Shown here: positions 59,517-64,000 of the stretch, in pieces
How the letters are laid out: each line of letters opens with the position of its first letter
How positions within the stretch are numbered: the first letter of the stretch is position 1
DNA from: Liolophura sinensis
Taxonomy: Eukaryota > Mollusca > Polyplacophora > Chitonida > Chitonidae
Assembly: GCF_032854445.1 (NCBI RefSeq)
Contig: NC_088305.1
Location: 14,371,717 to 14,435,716 of the forward strand
Length of the DNA: 64,000 nucleotides
Direction: 5' to 3'
Notes under the pieces: generated by a model
Database searches by the model: none
What the model was told of the DNA's origin: nothing
Seen by the model: only the letters and a program-made list of their open reading frames with translations
Position numbers and translations under genes: made by a program

Positions 59517-61103
59517 GCTTCACTGTGTAAACAGATACACAGATTGCATATCAAACAGTTGTCTTCACTGTCAGTAAGCTCCACAATACCGAGACAGCAA
59601 GTGCTAGTAAAAATAAAACACTAAACAGGATTTCACAAAAACTGGGGTGGCAAAAAAACAGAGCAAAAATTAACATGAACTAGTTATGCTATCGCTATGG
59701 TTTAGTAGGTCATATTTGTCGTGACTCGACATATCCAATTCGAGGACAAGTATGTCAAGTGTGGTATGGTAGAGATCTCTTCTGCGTGTGAATCCGAAGT
59801 ACAGTGTAAGCTAAATCAGGGAGAAGAAACTGATAATTTGGATTCATCATTCACCATGTGCTGGAGGAAGGTTTGAGTTACATGGACATATTATTTGACT
59901 CCTGAGCCAAAGGTAATATTATTGACCTGAAAACCTTAAAGCATGTCAACAACAAACAGGTCAAATTTAATTCTGAGACAGCAAAACTCCGAAAGACCTA
60001 CTCTAGAAAGAGTACTTCTACGTGTGACTTTACACATAGCACAGATTCTGAATTCTTGGCAATCCATAGAATGTGGTGTAGTTCTGTTGGGTACAAAAAT
60101 AAAACAAAACCAATGACAAACAACGGCAGAAAAAATGGGTGTTCTGAAAACAGAGTAGAGCACAGAGACTTGAAACTCATGAGAATTCTATCAATAAATT
60201 AAACCTGGTTCTCTTAAACGACAGTCACATAGCTAACTGATGGCCTGACTACCGAAAATAAGCCCGTTATGGACTTTAACATATTTCTGAAAGTCTACAC
60301 TGAGCAAATCTTATGGTAACGCAATAAGCTGTAAACATTCTCAGTGATGAGATGTTCCACAACCGTTAAACGACGTACAAACAGCTGTCAAATGAACTGA
60401 ATTAATACCTCATGAATCTCATGATGTCACGCACGCTCGGGCTACACTAGGTGGGGATTATCGCAAACAAACGCGGGTAAAAGGCGTGACTTACAGTAGT
60501 TGGTAGACTGAATATACATCTTGCATGGTCAGGTTTGCCGGGGTAACGGTGTTATAAACTACCGTAAAATCGCGTGTTTTAGCCCCCCTAGATTACAAAA
60601 GCCGCCATTTATGTCTCGCATAAATCTGCGAACTCACGAGACCAAAATGCTGATTCGGTACATAACAGTTCCAGATTAGTTGATCAGTGAAATGGCTGTT
60701 TAACACGGGCTAAAGTTGACAGAAGACATAACGAAGGGAGAATTAAACGCGCCGTGTTTCACACGTTCGCCGGGTCAGGTTTGAGGAAACCGCTTCTGGG
60801 AGTTACAGACATAAGTAACGCAGTATCCACTCCACCATTGATCAGCTGGATTTTACATTCACACTCAAGGGGATCAGCTGTATAAAAACACAATCAGCCC
60901 ACTCGGTTGACCTCACAGGAACGGCCAGGATGTCCGAAGACCTCTCTGAAAAAGTCTTGACATGTTAAGCGGTAGTTCACATCACAATTTAATATATCAA
61001 AGATGATTCCCGCACATCTGAACAGGCGTGACCAGCCGACTGATTGTAGCGCTGAGAAGATGTAGACCTATATCTTTCACCGGGCCCACGCGATTGACCT
61101 CTA

Positions 61104-61756
61104 CAGTCTATTTCTTTTAGCCAGTCGCCTATATTCAGATGTCTGTAAAATCAGTCATACTCGTTACCAAAAGAAGTGGAAGTCTGGTTCTAATTGATAA
61201 TGTTAAACTCAATCAGCCTTGTTTCGACACCAAGAAGTAATTGCCTCGGATGACGTTATAATTTCTCCTAAACCAGTGGCATGCTGGATAATGGGAGGAG
61301 TTAAACATCTTTGACGCAGGGCGACACCAGGTACCTTAACTGGTATCGACTTAACTGTAAACCCTGTTACTGACACTGCCATATTTGTAGTTGTTTATTC
61401 GCAGACACAGTAGTGTAATGTGTATCACTGCGTGGAGTTTGTTTGAACCGCTTCTTGATGCATTGTAATACAAATTACTCTCCACACCCATTGCCCAGCA
61501 TTCCGTTTGTTTCCGGACAATTATGACGTCACAGAGGTAATGAGTCTTTGGTGTTTAAACCATGCTTATGTAGTTCAGCACCATGAATTAGAAAAAAACA
61601 ACAACTGCATTTTCCTTCCAATGACACAGACGTACAACATATCAATGTGTAGAGCCTGTGTTATCACGTGTTACTAAGCAAAGGCAATTTTGGTAGCAAG
61701 TATTACTGATTTTACCCATAGCTGAATATAGGTCACTGGCTAAAAGAAATAGACTA
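61104..61756. mobile_element. Probable MITE (unit C)
   Basis: Equivalent of 13583-14235. Confidence 0.6.
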
Positions 61757-62694
61757 TAGGTTCGTCTGGTTTACCACAAGCTTGCCTAGAAAGCTGAGGC
61801 GCAATGACCTGAAACACTCATGACATCCTGGCTGCTGATGAATTGTGGAGGGCTGAGGTCAATGTATCGAGTTCTTGACATCCTGGGGTTTCCTTCATAA
61901 AACGACGTGCGACATTGTTTTTATGGTACATTTCTCGTATGATATTGTGTACGTCCTTATTAATGTACCATTGTCCTATATATGCGATATCTTACAAGTG
62001 CGACTTCTTTGTTGAAGTAGCCCCAGGTGGGTTGAGGTGGACTGATGGTCGATGTGTTGAGGTTAAAGACGCGCTGATTAAAAGCTCTGGCTGGAATTTC
62101 TTACATGACTGACAACTTCCTACTTCTCTTCTCCTATTTAGAGACCATGTTTGCAGTTTAGACCGTTTCATCCATTTGAAACAAATTTTGCTGTGACTTT
62201 GAGAGGTCTGTTTACAGTGCAACGACAGTAATGTTAAGAATGCTTGAGTTCTTATTCTTAACGACATTATTCATAAAGTTAAATGAGAGTATTGAATAAG
62301 GCAACCAACGCCTGCAGTAATGCTTGCTATTATGTACATGTCAATAGGCCTCTTTTAATCCATCTGAAACTAAATACAGAGCTTGCATCAAGGTAATTTC
62401 AAAGACTTGAAAACTGTCAAAATTGACGTTCAGTGTGTTCTATATTTAATTAGTCTGTCAGTGTGTTTAAAATATCTCATCCGTATAATGATTTGTTTTT
62501 CACGTTGATTTATATTCCACATCTATAGCTATAGTATTTACGTATCGTGTCATCAAATGTCGGCCATTGTCAAATCATGCTATTTGCAAATCGAACAGAC
62601 TGAGTGGACATTGATATGCGTTATAACCTGAGATAAAAAAAGCTATATTTTGTCGAACTGTCCCACGTGTGATTCAACGAACGTTACACTGTGC

Positions 62695-63065
62695 AAGAGG
62701 ACACATGGGCGGCTTTCATCGCTTACAGGATCGCTTCGTTGGCCTTATGGTTAGACGCGGGATGAGACCCGGATGAGGCCATACCAAAGACTTTAAGAGT
62801 GGAAATTGATGCTGTCTGGCTTGGCGCTTATGACTGAGAGGTTAGAGCGAGGAAACAGGAGTGGTTGACCCGGTGTGAGTATAGTGTGACTGAGTGGGGC
62901 GTGTTGTCTGGTGTCTTTGGCGTGATACTTTAGTGACGGCAGCATTTTGGCGGCATTGGCTCACATGATCCTGTCACAAGAAGACACAGTATATGTATAC
63001 ACACCGAATGACTAGTTATATGACTGAAATATTGTTAACTATGACGTTAAACTCCAAAAATACAT
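62695..63065 (+). mobile_element. Dispersed SINE-like repeat, spacer (unit C)
   Basis: Equivalent of 15180-15560. Confidence 0.5.
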
Positions 63066-64000
63066 GCATACATACACACATACATGCATACTCAATACAA
63101 CGCATGTGACGCTCTGTGAAAAATGTGAAAAAAATGGCTTTATTTGCATCACTTTCATGTGAACATATATTTAATACGACGCCAACACAGCATTCTGAGT
63201 AGTTTTAGACCAATGACTTCTTATACACTGCAATTAACATCACTACATATTTTTGTAGCTAATTCTGCGTATGCCATTGCGCTAAGTGGTGTCAAAGTTG
63301 TTTTTTTTAAGTATATATATATAAATAGTTTGTATAAGAACCTACCCAATGTCAACTGACGAAAAACCGATTTCTATCTGTTACGTGATACCATTTGTAA
63401 ATGGTTTGGTATTTTATTAATCTATTGATTTTTAATTGACATTGTATACTTAAGTAACTTGCAAACAGACAACGATTTTCCCAGAGTTCTCCGATATCGT
63501 CCTCAAAACAAAAACAACCAAAAAACTGACCTTCATTTTATATCAGTGAAACTTCTTAAGTATATGACTTTCTGTAACAATATATCCCTCGAAATAGACA
63601 TTCAAATACCAGCCGTCAATCACTAAGGACGTTCTAGATCAATAATCGCAAGGCCAATTCCCAAAACGACGTATAACACAAACCACCACAGAACTAGAAA
63701 AGTAATGAAGTAAGTAAATAATGAAATACCTGTTCCCGAAATATCACGGAAATTGTGAAGTACGGAAAGTTATTATTTTCCAAATATCTATATAACCGTC
63801 GTGTAGACATAAACGTTATTTAGTATTGTGGAAAAAACACCTCAGATACTAGTGACAGATATCACCCATCCCCTTAATGTTGATCAGATCGCAGATATTC
63901 CTGAGGAAGCTAAGATCGTTGTGTGAAACACAAGCCCATTCAAGAGTGACGGAAGGACTCACTTCTCTCGATCCTACTCGGAAATCTATGGGCCATACAG

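Larger units (their letters stand above)
50700..64000 (+). repeat. Tandem segmental duplication, unit C (cut by window end)
   Basis: Third copy, holding exons 3-8 of methyltransferase copy 3 and the first 5.5 kb of spacer. The window ends at the equivalent of about 16480 in unit A. C lacks about 950 bp of intron 3 (unit A 2389-3338; junction near 51730) and about 1,051 bp of spacer (unit A 10853-11903; junction near 59434). It carries a private 165-bp tandem duplication at the end of exon 6. Confidence 0.92.
58463..64000 (+). other. Spacer after copy 3 (cut by window end)
   Basis: Aligns with 9879 to about 16480, minus the 1.05 kb deletion. Holds the SINE remnants at about 58785 and 59435, the MITE at 61104, the dispersed repeat at about 62695, and the start of the 5.3 kb segment from about 63617. 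No supported gene. Confidence 0.6.

Overview
The window is invertebrate nuclear DNA. It is AT-rich, genes are split into short exons with GT-AG introns, and it carries Tc1/mariner and Ty3/gypsy-type elements and several tRNA-derived SINE families. The SINE whose 3' half ends in a GGCGTAAAACACCAATC-like block followed by TAAA/ATAAA repeats looks to me like one common in molluscs, so a mollusc (bivalve or gastropod) is my best guess. That is recognition, not a search result.

The only protein-coding gene I can reconstruct is an eight-exon gene on the + strand. Its exons join in phase into a 377-residue protein with the motif order of the SABATH / Methyltransf_7 family of SAM-dependent carboxyl methyltransferases, best known from plant salicylate, jasmonate and farnesoate methyltransferases. 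The window holds a tandem array of this gene with a period of about 24-25 kb. Copy 1 (exons 3-8, 2064-9878) starts upstream of the window and is open in all visible exons. Copy 2 (23559-35699) is broken twice: the exon 2 acceptor reads AA instead of AG, and exon 8 has a one-base insertion. Copy 3 (45394-58462) is complete and open with canonical splice sites. A fourth copy probably begins past the right edge.

Layout using one anchor point in intron 2: unit A 1281-25740, unit B 25741-50699, unit C 50700-64000 (cut). Bases 1-1280 are the end of a preceding unit. Each unit holds exons 3-8 of one gene, a 10-14 kb spacer full of repeats, and exons 1-2 of the next gene. The units are nearly identical base by base but differ by large blocks. 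A gag/protease-only gypsy-type element lies in intron 2 before units A and C but not before B. A Tc1 element (26393-27945), a 1,007-bp solo LTR (44075-45081) and a SINE-like insert are private to B. A 5.3-kb spacer segment is missing from B. Deletions of 0.95 kb and 1.05 kb are private to C.

The remaining DNA is introns and spacers holding a GACAGACCAACA-type satellite, three intronic minisatellites whose copy number differs between units, SINEs (two with clear target-site duplications), a probable 653-bp MITE, and unrecognised sequence. I saw no tRNA or rRNA genes, CRISPR arrays or bacterial-type operons.
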